Position numbers and translations under genes: made by a program. The notes under the pieces are model-generated. The model made no database searches and had not been told where the DNA came from. It saw only the letters and a list, made by a program, of their open reading frames with translations. This document shows positions 1-8,516 of a DNA stretch of 32,607 nt, one piece after another (within the stretch, counting starts at the first letter, position 1; each line of letters opens with the position of its first letter). The stretch is from JALYRV01 sp036675475. GTDB lineage: Bacteria; Acidobacteriota; Vicinamibacteria; Vicinamibacterales; SCN-69-37. The stretch spans positions 1 through 32,607 of the forward strand of contig JAKFEY010000017.1 in assembly GCA_036675475.1 (NCBI GenBank). Direction: 5' to 3'.

Positions 1-1
1 C

Positions 2-1030
2 ATCACGTTCCGCACCGCGGCCGCGAGCCTCACGGCGCTGGCGATCAGCCTGCTGCTCGGCCCGTGGTTCATCCGCCGCCTGGGCGAGTTCCAGATCGGC
101 CAGGTCATTCGTCAGGAAGGGCCCGCCAGCCACCGCGCGAAGGCGGGCACGCCCACGATGGGCGGCCTGTTGATTCTGTCGGCCGTGCTGATTCCCACAC
201 TGCTGTGGGCGGATCTCACGAACCCGTACATCTGGATTGCCGTCGGCTCGACCGCGGCGTTCGGCGCCATCGGCTTCACCGACGACTACCTGAAGATCGT
301 CCGCAAGGACCATCACGGCCTGCGCCCGCGCTACAAGATGGGCTGGACGCTCGTGGCCGGTCTCGCTGTCGGCATCAGCCTGATCGCGCTGGCCGACATG
401 GAGCCGCCCCTCTACAACACGCGCGTCATCTTCCCGTTCTTCAAGTGGCTGATTCCGGATCTCGGGTGGTTCTACATCGCGTTCGCGGTGCTCGTGCTCG
501 CCGGCACGACGCACGCGGTGAATCTCACCGACGGCCTCGACGGTCTGGCGATCAGCACCTTTGCCGTGTCCGCGGCCGCCTACACCGCGCTCGCGTACGT
601 CACCGGCCACCGCGTGCTCGCCGACTACCTGCTGCTGGTGCGGTTTCCGCCGGCCGGCGAGTTGACGATCTTCTGCGGCGCGCTCGTGGGCGCAAGCCTC
701 GGATTCCTGTGGTGGAACTCCTATCCGGCGCAGATTTTCATGGGCGACGTCGGGTCGCTCGGGCTCGGCGGCGCGCTCGGCACCGTGGCGCTGCTCATCA
801 AGCAGGAAGTGCTGCTCGTGCTCGTCGGCGGCATCTTCGTGCTCGAGGCGCTCTCGGTCATCGTGCAGGTGGTGTCGTTCAAGCTCACGGGCAAGCGCGT
901 GCTGCGCATGTCGCCATTGCACCACCACTTCGAGTTGATTGGCTGGAGCGAGCCCAAAGTCATCGCGCGATTCCTGATCCTGTCGATCATCTTCGCGCTG
1001 TTCAGTCTCACGACGTTGAAGCTTCGTTAA
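2..1030 (+). CDS. mraY: Phospho-N-acetylmuramoyl-pentapeptide transferase MraY (5'-truncated by window edge)
   Basis: Integral membrane enzyme that transfers phospho-MurNAc-pentapeptide from UDP to undecaprenyl phosphate, giving lipid I on the inner face of the membrane. The reading frame is open from base 2, and 342 codons are visible. The family is about 360 residues, so only roughly the first 20 are missing. Visible family motifs are the aspartate pair in GFTDDYLK with the following basic HHGL segment, the NLTDGLDGLA loop, and HHHFEL near the C-terminus, along with many hydrophobic helices. An internal ATG at 158 is not the real start because the conserved sequence continues upstream of it (GQVIRQEGPASH). 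The stop is 3 nt before murD, in the usual dcw order. The identification is firm; only the start is unseen. Confidence 0.97.
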   Translation: MTFRTAAASLTALAISLLLGPWFIRRLGEFQIGQVIRQEGPASHRAKAGTPTMGGLLILSAVLIPTLLWADLTNPYIWIAVGSTAAFGAIGFTDDYLKIVRKDHHGLRPRYKMGWTLVAGLAVGISLIALADMEPPLYNTRVIFPFFKWLIPDLGWFYIAFAVLVLAGTTHAVNLTDGLDGLAISTFAVSAAAYTALAYVTGHRVLADYLLLVRFPPAGELTIFCGALVGASLGFLWWNSYPAQIFMGDVGSLGLGGALGTVALLIKQEVLLVLVGGIFVLEALSVIVQVVSFKLTGKRVLRMSPLHHHFELIGWSEPKVIARFLILSIIFALFSLTTLKLR

Positions 1031-1033
1031 CGC

Positions 1034-2410
1034 ATGAACACGTTTTCCGTGCAGGGCCAGCATGTCGTCGTCGTCGGAGCCGCCCGCAGTGGTGTCGCCG
1101 CGGCGGAGCTGCTCGTCTCGCGCGGCGCGCGCGTGACGCTGACCGATGCGCGCCACAGCTTCGACGAGGCCGATCGGCTGCGTCGCGCCGGTGTGAGTCT
1201 CGATCTCGGCGGCCATTCCGCCGAAGTGTTCGCGTCGGCCGACCTGATTGTGTTGAGCCCGGGCGTCGCGGCAGATATGCCGCTCGTCGAAGCCGCGCGC
1301 ATGCGCGGCGTGCCGGTGATTGGCGAGCTCGAGCTCGCGTGGCGCTGGCTCAAGGGCCGCGTCATTGCCATCACCGGCACCAAAGGCAAGTCGACGACGA
1401 CGACGCTGACGGGGCGGATGCTGCAGGCAGCGGGCCTGCCCGCCGTGGTGGGGGGAAACATCGGCAGCGCGCTCAGCGCGCAGGTCGACGCGTCGACGCC
1501 CGACACGCTGCACGTCGTGGAGGTCAGCAGCTTTCAGCTCGAAACCGCCGACACGTTTCATCCGTGGATTGCGGTGCTGATGAATTTTTCCGCCGATCAC
1601 CTCGATCGCCACGGATCGCTCGAGGCGTATGGATCGGCCAAGGCGCGCATCTTCGCGCACCAGACGCCCGATGACTGGGCGGTCGTCAACGCCGATGACG
1701 AGGGCGCCGCGGCACTGGCGGCCGGTGGACAGGCGCGGCGATTCGATTTTTCACGGCGCGGCGCGATTGACGAGGGGATCGTCGTGCACGAGCAGGCGGT
1801 GGTGCGCCGCTCGAAGGGCGACGCCGAGACGCTGGTGCCGCTGTCGTCCATCCGGCTGATTGGTCCGCATCTCGTGGATGACGTGCTGGCCGCGGCGGCC
1901 GTCGGCAGCCTGGTGGGCGTGCCGTCCGAAGCGATGCAGCGCGCCATCGAGGAGTTTCACGGCCTCGAGCACGCGCTCGAACCGGCCGGCGAAATCGCCG
2001 GCGTGCGCTTCGTCAACGACTCGAAGGCCACCAACATCGAGGCCGCCCGGCGCGCGCTCGAGAGTTTCGAGAAGGACGTCGTGGCCATCATCGGCGGCCG
2101 GTTCAAGGGCGGCGATCTGCGCGATCTGCGCGGCGCCGTCGCGGCACGGGTCGCGGCCGTGGTCGCGATTGGGGAAGCGCGGGAGATGGTGCGCGGCGCG
2201 CTGGGCGATCAGGTGCCGGTGCATGACGCGGCAAGCATGCGCGACGCCGTGCGATCGGCGTTCGCGGCGGCGAAGCCGGGAGGCGTGGTGCTGCTGGCGC
2301 CCGCCTGCGCGAGCTTCGACATGTTCAAGGACTACGCCGAGCGCGGACGCAGCTTCAAGGACGAAGTGCGCCGGCTCGACGAGGAGTGGCGAACGAGGCG
2401 TGAGCAGTGA
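1034..2410 (+). CDS. murD: UDP-N-acetylmuramoyl-L-alanine--D-glutamate ligase MurD
   Basis: Cytoplasmic Mur ligase that adds D-glutamate to UDP-MurNAc-L-Ala using ATP. The protein has 458 residues, normal for the family. The N-terminal Rossmann-like UDP-binding domain starts VVVVGAARSGVAAAELL. The ATP-binding P-loop GTKGKSTTTT lies near residues 115-124. The central-domain motif MNFSADHLDRHG and the C-terminal-domain motif FVNDSKATN are both present. The ATG at 1034 follows the mraY stop by 3 nt, consistent with translational coupling. The last codons and the stop fall inside the left arm of an inverted repeat (2400-2421), so the C-terminal tail (RREQ) may have been reshaped by that element. 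Confidence 0.97.
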   Translation: MNTFSVQGQHVVVVGAARSGVAAAELLVSRGARVTLTDARHSFDEADRLRRAGVSLDLGGHSAEVFASADLIVLSPGVAADMPLVEAARMRGVPVIGELELAWRWLKGRVIAITGTKGKSTTTTLTGRMLQAAGLPAVVGGNIGSALSAQVDASTPDTLHVVEVSSFQLETADTFHPWIAVLMNFSADHLDRHGSLEAYGSAKARIFAHQTPDDWAVVNADDEGAAALAAGGQARRFDFSRRGAIDEGIVVHEQAVVRRSKGDAETLVPLSSIRLIGPHLVDDVLAAAAVGSLVGVPSEAMQRAIEEFHGLEHALEPAGEIAGVRFVNDSKATNIEAARRALESFEKDVVAIIGGRFKGGDLRDLRGAVAARVAAVVAIGEAREMVRGALGDQVPVHDAASMRDAVRSAFAAAKPGGVVLLAPACASFDMFKDYAERGRSFKDEVRRLDEEWRTRREQ

Positions 2411-2523
2411 GCAGTCACCAGTAGGACAGCGATGAAGAACCCGCCGCTGGGAACACAGGCTGCCCCGGCCTGTGAGGTAGGTGTCTTTATCCAGATCCCT
2501 GCTGGTGACTGCTGACTGCTCAC
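2400..2523. repeat. MITE-like inverted-repeat element between murD and ftsW
   Basis: Two 22-bp arms, 2400-2421 and 2502-2523, are reverse complements with one mismatch. They enclose an 80-bp core with its own 7-bp hairpin (CACAGGC/GCCTGTG around 2454-2474). The left arm covers the murD stop codon. No transposase frame is present and no clear target-site duplication is visible. It could be a non-autonomous mobile palindrome or a large folded mRNA element. The remaining spacer to ftsW (2524-2609) shows only a weak AGG before the ftsW ATG. Confidence 0.6.
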
Positions 2524-2609
2524 GTCAGCCCGGCAAGAACCGTAACTCGCTGTCCGGCTGTAGTGTCGGCCGGGCAGCAGCTGAACTTTAGGGGCAACTG
2601 TAGGTCGAC

Positions 2610-3722
2610 ATGGCTCGAAAGCTCAAATCGGACAAATTGCTGTTCCTCGCCACGTTCCTGCTGGTGTGCGCCAGCGTGGTGATGGTCTACAGCGCGTCCG
2701 CGGTGCTGGCCATGGACCGGGTCGGCAACCCCTACTACTACCTCTTCAAGCAGAGCGCGTGGGCGGTGCTCGGCCTGTTCATGCTGTGGGTCGTCATGCG
2801 CATCGACTATCGCAATCTGCGCCAGCCGGTCGTCATCTGGACGGCCGTCGGCGTCGTCGCGCTCGCGCTGGTCGCGGTGCTCTTCATGCCGGCGCGCAAC
2901 GGCAGCCATCGCTGGTTCTCGCTGGGCGGCATCACGCTGCAGCCGTCGGAGCTCGCGAAGCTGGCCATCATCCTCTTTACCGCGGCGCTGCTCGAGCGCC
3001 GCATGCACCGCGTCGACGATGTCAGCTATGCGCTGCTGCCGATCGGGATCGCGGCGGGCGTGGTGTGCGGCCTCGTGGTGCTCGAGCCCGACTTCGGTAC
3101 GGCGCTGTCGATTCTCGCGATCGTCGGCGTGATGATCTTCGCGGCCGGGCTGAGCTATCGCTACATCCTTGGCGCGGCGGCCGTGCTGCTGCCGGTGGTG
3201 GCCACGGTGCTGCTGGCGGCACCCTATCGGCGGCGGCGCGTCCTCAGCTTTCTCAATCCCGAGGCCGACGCGCTCGGCGCGGGCTACCAGGCGATTCAAT
3301 CGAAGATTGCCGTCGGCAAGGGCGGCTTCTTCGGCGAAGGCGTCATGGAAGGCACGCAGAAACTGTTCTATCTGCCCGAGCCGCACACCGACTTCATCTT
3401 CGCGGTCATCGGCGAGGAGCTCGGCCTCATCGGCGCCACCCTCATCGTCCTCTGCTTCTGCGTCATCGCCTGGCGCGGGTTCCGCGCCGCCGTGCTCGCG
3501 CCGGATCGCTTCGGCGCGTTCCTCGCGATCGGGCTGACGACGATGGTGGTGCTGCAGGCGTTTTTCAACATCAGCGTGGTGCTCGGCCTGGTGCCGAACA
3601 AGGGGATTGCGCTGCCGTTCGTGAGCTCCGGCGGGTCGTCGCTGCTCATCAATCTGATCGGCATGGGCATTCTGCTCAACGTGTCGCAGCACGCGACGTC
3701 ACCCGCGTATGGGACGGCGTGA
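2610..3722 (+). CDS. ftsW: Peptidoglycan glycosyltransferase FtsW (SEDS family)
   Basis: Septal SEDS-family membrane glycosyltransferase that polymerises lipid II at the division site with a class B PBP. The 370-residue protein is strongly hydrophobic, with about ten predicted membrane segments. It carries the family signatures YSASA near residue 30, the RWFSLGGITLQPSELAKL region near residues 105-125, and the C-terminal PNKGIALPFVSSGGSS loop. RodA is the main alternative. Position between murD and murG in a dcw cluster supports FtsW. The ATG at 2610 is the natural start, as the basic N-terminus MARKLKSDKLL leads into the first helix. It follows a 199-bp spacer containing the inverted-repeat element, so it may be less tightly coupled to murD than its neighbours are to each other. 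Confidence 0.95.
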   Translation: MARKLKSDKLLFLATFLLVCASVVMVYSASAVLAMDRVGNPYYYLFKQSAWAVLGLFMLWVVMRIDYRNLRQPVVIWTAVGVVALALVAVLFMPARNGSHRWFSLGGITLQPSELAKLAIILFTAALLERRMHRVDDVSYALLPIGIAAGVVCGLVVLEPDFGTALSILAIVGVMIFAAGLSYRYILGAAAVLLPVVATVLLAAPYRRRRVLSFLNPEADALGAGYQAIQSKIAVGKGGFFGEGVMEGTQKLFYLPEPHTDFIFAVIGEELGLIGATLIVLCFCVIAWRGFRAAVLAPDRFGAFLAIGLTTMVVLQAFFNISVVLGLVPNKGIALPFVSSGGSSLLINLIGMGILLNVSQHATSPAYGTA

Positions 3723-4847
3723 GTGAACACGGACGCGCGCGTGGTGCAGGTCGTGATCGCGGGAGGCGGTACGGGAGGGCATCTGTATCCCGGCATTGCC
3801 GTCGCGCGCGAGCTGCAGCGGCTGGCGAAGGTGGACGTGACGTTTGCGGGCACGGCGGCCGGCATCGAGGCGCGCGTCGTGCCGCACGAGGGCTTCGAGC
3901 TCGACCTGATTCAGAGCGCGGGTCTCAAGAGCAAGTCGATCGAGGCGCGCGTCTGGGGCATGGCGCTGCTGCCTGTGGGGTTCATCGACGCGTGGCGCCT
4001 GCTGTCGCGGCGGCGGCCCGATGTGGTGATCGGCGTGGGGGGCTACAGCTCGGGACCGGTGGTGATGACGGCGGCGCTTCGCGGCATTCCCACCATGGTG
4101 ATGGAACAGAACGCGGTGCCGGGCTTCACCAATCGCACGCTCGCGCGCGTCGTGCGCGCGGCGGCGGTGACCTGGCCCGAGACGGCGGCACATTTCGGCG
4201 GCAAGGCGTTTGTCAGCGGCAATCCCGTGCGGGCGGAGTTTCTTCAACACCTGGAGGGAACAGATGCGGCAGCGGAACGTGACGAGCGCGGGACGAGTCC
4301 CGCAAGGATCCTGATCTTTGGCGGCTCCCAGGGCGCGCACGCGATCAACGTGGCCATGGTGGCGGCAGCGCCGGAACTGGTACGGCGCCATCCAGGCCTG
4401 CAAGTCGTCCATCAAACCGGGGCAGCCGACCTGGACATGGTCCGCGGCGGCTATCAGCGGGCAGGCCTCGAGGCGCGGGTTGAGCCGTTCCTCTATGCCA
4501 TGGACCGCGAGATGAACAGCGCCGATCTGGTGATCTGCCGCGCGGGCGCGACCACGCTCGCGGAGCTGGCGGCCGCGGCCAAGCCGGCGGTGCTCGTGCC
4601 GCTGCCGACCGCCGCCGACGATCACCAGCGGAAGAACGCCGAGGCCACGGCGCGCGCGGGCGCCGCCGTGGTGCTCGAGCAGCAGACGCTGACCGGCGCG
4701 TCACTGGCCGCGGAGATTGTGCGGCTGGTCGGCGACCCTGGCCTGCGCGCGCGCATGCGCGCGGCGGCCCGATCGCTGGCCAAGCCGGACGCGGCGCGCG
4801 TGATTGCCACGCGCGTGCTCGCGCTGGCGGGAAGGCAGATCGGGTGA
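3723..4847 (+). CDS. murG: UDP-N-acetylglucosamine--LPS-type undecaprenyl muropeptide GlcNAc transferase MurG
   Basis: Membrane-associated GT-B glycosyltransferase that adds GlcNAc to lipid I to make lipid II. The protein has 374 residues. The glycine-rich loop GGGTGGHLYPG begins at residue 14. The second-domain motifs FGGSQGA and the donor-binding stretch CRAGATTLAEL followed by PTAADDHQRKNA are present. A GTG start at 3723 directly abuts the ftsW TGA (3720-3722), so translation is probably coupled. The linker between the two domains (near 4246-4300) is longer and more charged than usual (TDAAAERDERG) and contains a small GCGGGA/TCCCGC hairpin. All catalytic regions remain intact. Confidence 0.96.
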   Translation: MNTDARVVQVVIAGGGTGGHLYPGIAVARELQRLAKVDVTFAGTAAGIEARVVPHEGFELDLIQSAGLKSKSIEARVWGMALLPVGFIDAWRLLSRRRPDVVIGVGGYSSGPVVMTAALRGIPTMVMEQNAVPGFTNRTLARVVRAAAVTWPETAAHFGGKAFVSGNPVRAEFLQHLEGTDAAAERDERGTSPARILIFGGSQGAHAINVAMVAAAPELVRRHPGLQVVHQTGAADLDMVRGGYQRAGLEARVEPFLYAMDREMNSADLVICRAGATTLAELAAAAKPAVLVPLPTAADDHQRKNAEATARAGAAVVLEQQTLTGASLAAEIVRLVGDPGLRARMRAAARSLAKPDAARVIATRVLALAGRQIG

Positions 4848-4881
4848 TTCACCCGACGAAGCGCACGCCCATGGAGGGCGC

Positions 4882-6309
4882 GTGAACCTGGGGCGCACGC
4901 GGCGCGTGCACTTCGTGGGCGTGGGCGGGATCGGCATGAGCGGGATCGCCGAGCTCGTGGCGGCCCTCGGCTTTCGCGTCACCGGATCGGACGCGCGCCG
5001 CAGCGACGCCACCGAGCGGCTCGAGGGCCTCGGCGTCGAGATCCACGAAGGCCACGCCGCCGCGAACATCGGCGGGGCCGACGTGGTGGTGGTGTCGTCG
5101 GCGATTCAGGCCGGCAACCCGGAAGTGGCCGAAGCGCGCAAGCGCGGCATTCCGGTAATCGCGCGGGCCGAGATGCTCGCCGAACTGATGCGCCAGCGCT
5201 TCGGCATCGCCATCGCGGGCGCGCACGGGAAGACCACGACGACGTCAATGGTCGCCATGGTGCTCGAGCGCGGCGGGCTCGATCCCACCGCGGTGATTGG
5301 CGGGCGGTTGAGCGCCTTCGGCAGCAACGCGCGGCTCGGCAAGGGCAGCGTGATCGTGGCCGAGGCGGATGAAAGCGACAAATCGTTTCTGCGGCTGTCG
5401 CCGCAGATTGCGGTGATTACGAATCTCGATCGGGAGCACATGGAGAACTACGGCAGTTTCGAGGCCATCGAGCAGGCCTTCGTCGACTTCGCGAACAAGA
5501 CGCCGTTCTACGGCGCCGTGATCGCGTGCGCCGATGACGCGCCGCTGGCCGCGATCCTGCCGCGCATGACGAGCCGCGTGCTGACGTACGGCTTCGCCTC
5601 GGAAACCGCCGACGTGCGCGGCAGCGCGCCGGTGCTGTCGGGGTTCGGCGGCCGCTGCCGCGTGCGCTACGCGCTGCACGGCGCCGCCGGCGCGCGCGGC
5701 GACGGTGACATCGCGCTTGCGGTGCCGGGCTCGCACAACCTGATGAACGCGCTCGCGGCCGTGGCCGTGGGGCTCGAGATGGGCGTGCCCTTCGCGCAGA
5801 TCGCGGAGGCCCTCGCCGAGTTCAAGGGCGCCGAGCGCCGCTTCCAGGTGCTGGGCGAGGCCAACGGGGTCACCGTCATCGACGACTACGGCCACCACCC
5901 CACCGAAATCGCCGCCGTCATCGACGCCGCCCGCGCCTCCAACCCGCAGCGCATCGTCGTCGCCTTCCAGCCGCACCGCTATACGCGCACGCGCGATCTG
6001 CTGGGCGAGTTCGGGCCCGCGCTCGCGAAGGCCGATCAGATTGTGTTGACGGAAATTTACGCGGCCAGCGAAGCGCCCATCGAGGGCGTCAGCGGCGAGG
6101 CGCTGCGGGCGGAAGTCGACCGGCACGCGCCGGGGCGCGTCGTGCTCGAGCCCACGCTCGCGGGCGTGGAGCGCCGGCTCGTGAAGATGGCCGAGCCCGG
6201 CGATCTGGTGATTACCCTCGGCGCCGGCTCCATCTATCAGTCGGGGCCGCGCGTGCTCGAGGCGCTCCGCGCCGCGAGCGGCGCTGCCGGGCGGGGAGGC
6301 GCGTCATGA
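4882..6309 (+). CDS. murC: UDP-N-acetylmuramate--L-alanine ligase MurC
   Basis: Cytoplasmic ligase that joins L-alanine to UDP-MurNAc, the first peptide step of peptidoglycan synthesis. I chose the GTG at 4882 (475 residues). A GGAGG lies just upstream (4873-4877), and the protein then begins with VNLGRTRRVHFVGVGGIG, the family N-terminus. The same frame is open back to 4804, but that part overlaps murG and is not family-like. The P-loop GAHGKTTTTS is near residue 113. EADESDKSFL and NLDREHMENYG form the central domain, and DDYGHHPTEI plus FQPHRYTRT mark the C-terminal domain. Its last codon overlaps the ftsQ ATG (ATGA, 6306-6309). Confidence 0.96.
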   Translation: MNLGRTRRVHFVGVGGIGMSGIAELVAALGFRVTGSDARRSDATERLEGLGVEIHEGHAAANIGGADVVVVSSAIQAGNPEVAEARKRGIPVIARAEMLAELMRQRFGIAIAGAHGKTTTTSMVAMVLERGGLDPTAVIGGRLSAFGSNARLGKGSVIVAEADESDKSFLRLSPQIAVITNLDREHMENYGSFEAIEQAFVDFANKTPFYGAVIACADDAPLAAILPRMTSRVLTYGFASETADVRGSAPVLSGFGGRCRVRYALHGAAGARGDGDIALAVPGSHNLMNALAAVAVGLEMGVPFAQIAEALAEFKGAERRFQVLGEANGVTVIDDYGHHPTEIAAVIDAARASNPQRIVVAFQPHRYTRTRDLLGEFGPALAKADQIVLTEIYAASEAPIEGVSGEALRAEVDRHAPGRVVLEPTLAGVERRLVKMAEPGDLVITLGAGSIYQSGPRVLEALRAASGAAGRGGAS

Positions 6310-7190
6310 GCGCGCGCGTCGCCGCCCGCACCGCCGGCGTGCGCGCGCCTGCCGACAAACGTTTCCGCCGCGCGCAGGTGAAGCCGTCTGCCCGGCGCGG
6401 ATGGCGCGGCGCCATCAGCTGGACCGCCATCCGCGTGGCCGTGATTGGCGCCGTGCTCGCCATCGGCGCGTTCAAGAGCGTGGGCGCGGCGTTGAGCATG
6501 CCGCAGCTGCGCGTGCAGCACATCTCCATCAAGGGCGCCGAGAAGCTGTCGCCCGGCGAGGTCGAGGCGCTGGTCGACGGCCTCCGCGGCGATCACATCC
6601 TGACGGCGGATCTGAACGCGTACCGACGCCAGCTGCTGCAGAGCCCGTGGGTGGGCACCGCCACGCTGCGCCGCGTGCTGCCGTCGACGATCGAAATCCT
6701 GGTGACCGAGCGCGTCCCGATGGGACTGGCGCGCGTGCAGGGACGCCTGTTTCTGATTGACGCCGGCGGCCATGTCATCGAGGAACACGGCGCGCAGCAC
6801 GCGCAGTACGACCTGCCCATTGTCGACGGCCTGCAGAGCAACAGCGCCGCCACGGGCTTTCTGATCGATCCCGAGCGGGCGATGCTGGCCGCGCGGGTCA
6901 TCGACGCCACGGCCGCCGACGCGCGCGTCGGCCCGCGCGTCTCGCAGATCGACGTCTCGGACGCGCACAACGCCGTCGTGCTGCTCGACGGCGATCGCGC
7001 GCTGCTGCACCTCGGCGAGGCGCACTTCGTCGAGCGGCTGCGCTCGTACATGACGCTCGCGCCGACGCTGCGCGAGCGGCTCGACGAGCTCGACTACGTC
7101 GACCTGCGCTTCGACGATCGCATTTACGTACGCCCGCGCAAGGCGCCGTTGCCGGCGGGCACGCCGCAGCAAACGTTGGCTCGGTATTAA
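6306..7190 (+). CDS. ftsQ: Cell division protein FtsQ/DivIB (POTRA domain)
   Basis: Bitopic divisome protein that bridges early and late division proteins through FtsB and FtsL. The 294 residues comprise a basic cytoplasmic tail (1-35), one membrane helix (about 38-60, WTAIRVAVIGAVLAIGAF), and a POTRA domain beginning VQHISIKGAEKLSPGEV with the typical SPWVGTATLRRVLPSTIEI strand-turn. A beta domain ends in the conserved DLRFDDRIYVRP. The start overlaps the murC stop by 4 bp. It follows murC directly: neither murB nor ddl is present between them. The sequence is divergent, as usual for this family; the position and the POTRA pattern make the call secure. Confidence 0.9.
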   Translation: MSARVAARTAGVRAPADKRFRRAQVKPSARRGWRGAISWTAIRVAVIGAVLAIGAFKSVGAALSMPQLRVQHISIKGAEKLSPGEVEALVDGLRGDHILTADLNAYRRQLLQSPWVGTATLRRVLPSTIEILVTERVPMGLARVQGRLFLIDAGGHVIEEHGAQHAQYDLPIVDGLQSNSAATGFLIDPERAMLAARVIDATAADARVGPRVSQIDVSDAHNAVVLLDGDRALLHLGEAHFVERLRSYMTLAPTLRERLDELDYVDLRFDDRIYVRPRKAPLPAGTPQQTLARY

Positions 7191-7241
7191 GCGACGCCGA
7201 GGAGCGGAGCGGGCATCGGGGCCCCGCGAGCGACGAGGCCA

Positions 7242-7265
7242 GGCGGGGTGGCAGGGGTCCCCGCC
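7242..7265 (+). promoter_or_regulatory. Hairpin abutting the ftsA ribosome binding site
   Basis: GGCGGGG (7242-7248) pairs with CCCCGCC (7259-7265) around a 10-nt loop. The stem ends one base before the GGAGAG Shine-Dalgarno at 7266-7271, and the ATG is at 7276. The ftsQ-ftsA spacer (7191-7275) also contains a GGGGCCCC palindrome near 7218-7225. It could modulate ftsA translation or be a dispersed intergenic repeat; no function is shown. Confidence 0.4.
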
Positions 7266-7275
7266 GGAGAGAAAA

Positions 7276-8508
7276 ATGTCACGAAGAGAGCGGTATCTGG
7301 TCGGACTCGACGTCGGCACCTCCAAGGTCGCCGCCATCGTCGGCGAGACGATGGACGACGGGGGGGTGGACATCATCGGCATCGGGCTGGCCGACTCGCG
7401 CGGCATCCGGCGCGGCATCGTCGTCAACCTCGAGGCCGCCGTCGAGTCGATCAAGAAGGCGATCGAGGAGGCGGAGCTCACGGCCGGCATCGAGATCGAC
7501 GCCGTGCACCTGGCGCTGTCGGGCGCGCACGTCAAGGCGTTCAACAGCCGCGGCGTGGTGGCCGTTGCCGGCAAGAACCGCGAGATCACGCGCGAAGACG
7601 TGCGGCGCGCCATTGACGCGGCGAAAGCCGTGTCGCTGCCGAGCGGCCGCGAAATCCTCCACGTGCTGCCGCAGGACTTCGTCGTCGACGAGCAGGACGG
7701 CATCGGCGCCCCCGTCGGCATGACGGGCAGCCGCCTCGAAGTGAACGTGCACGTCGTCACCGGCAGCGCATCGTCGATGCAGAACATCGTCGCCTGCGTG
7801 AATCGCGCGGGCGTGCAGGTGGCCGAAACCATCCTCGAGCAGCTTGCCGCGAGCGACGCGGTGCTGACAGCCGACGAGAAGGAGCTCGGCGTCGCGCTCG
7901 TGGACATCGGCGGCGGCACCACGGACTTCGCGATCTTCGAGCGCGGCAGCCTGTGGCACACCGGCGTGCTCGCGGTGGGCGGCGATCACTTCACCAACGA
8001 CATCGCGGTCGGCCTGCGCACGCCGATTCCGGAAGCGGAAAAGATCAAGCGCCGCAGCGGCTGCGCGCTCACCTCCATGGTCGGTGAGGACGAGACGATG
8101 GAGGTGCCGAGCGTGGGCGGGCGGAAGCCGCGCGTGATGGCGCGCCGCATCCTTTCGGAGATTCTGCAGCCGCGCGCCGAGGAAATCTGCCACCTCCTCT
8201 GGGACGAGATTCGCCGGGCCGGCTACGAGAAGTCGCTCAACTCCGGCATCGTCATCACCGGCGGCGGCGCGATGCTCGAGGGCATGGCGGAGATCGCCGA
8301 GCAGATCTTCGATTTGCCGGTGCGGCGCGGCTGCCCGGCCGGCGTCGGCGGCCTGGCCGATCACGTCAACAACCCGGCATTTGCCACGGCGGTGGGACTC
8401 ACGATGTACGGCAACAGCCACGCGGCGGGCGAGCCCGCGCGCGTGGGCGCCGGCGCGCTGGGCCGGATGGCTGGACGACTGCGCACGCTGTTCAAGGAAT
8501 TCTTTTAG
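7276..8508 (+). CDS. ftsA: Cell division protein FtsA
   Basis: Actin-fold ATPase that tethers FtsZ filaments to the membrane and recruits later divisome proteins. It has 410 residues. The phosphate-1 motif VGLDVGTSKVAAIVGE is at the N-terminus, the 1C-type SHS2 region follows, the phosphate-2 motif VDIGGGTTDFAIFE is near residue 210, and the adenosine motif IVITGGGAMLEGM is near 330. The C-terminal end (GRMAGRLRTLFKEFF) is an amphipathic helix of the kind that binds membrane. The ATG at 7276 has a good GGAGAG site. ftsZ starts 8 nt downstream, and the AGGAG between them serves ftsZ. Confidence 0.97.
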   Translation: MSRRERYLVGLDVGTSKVAAIVGETMDDGGVDIIGIGLADSRGIRRGIVVNLEAAVESIKKAIEEAELTAGIEIDAVHLALSGAHVKAFNSRGVVAVAGKNREITREDVRRAIDAAKAVSLPSGREILHVLPQDFVVDEQDGIGAPVGMTGSRLEVNVHVVTGSASSMQNIVACVNRAGVQVAETILEQLAASDAVLTADEKELGVALVDIGGGTTDFAIFERGSLWHTGVLAVGGDHFTNDIAVGLRTPIPEAEKIKRRSGCALTSMVGEDETMEVPSVGGRKPRVMARRILSEILQPRAEEICHLLWDEIRRAGYEKSLNSGIVITGGGAMLEGMAEIAEQIFDLPVRRGCPAGVGGLADHVNNPAFATAVGLTMYGNSHAAGEPARVGAGALGRMAGRLRTLFKEFF

Positions 8509-8516
8509 GAGACCCC

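Noticed and set aside
64..1674. 536-codon + frame over mraY and murD
   Set aside because: An arginine- and alanine-rich shadow frame; the real genes lie in other frames with full family motifs.
2332..2523. 63-codon - frame over the murD-ftsW spacer
   Set aside because: It lies on the inverted-repeat element and antisense to murD, with no recognisable domain.
7191..7275. Possible riboswitch before ftsA
   Set aside because: Only simple GC hairpins; no conserved riboswitch core was recognised.
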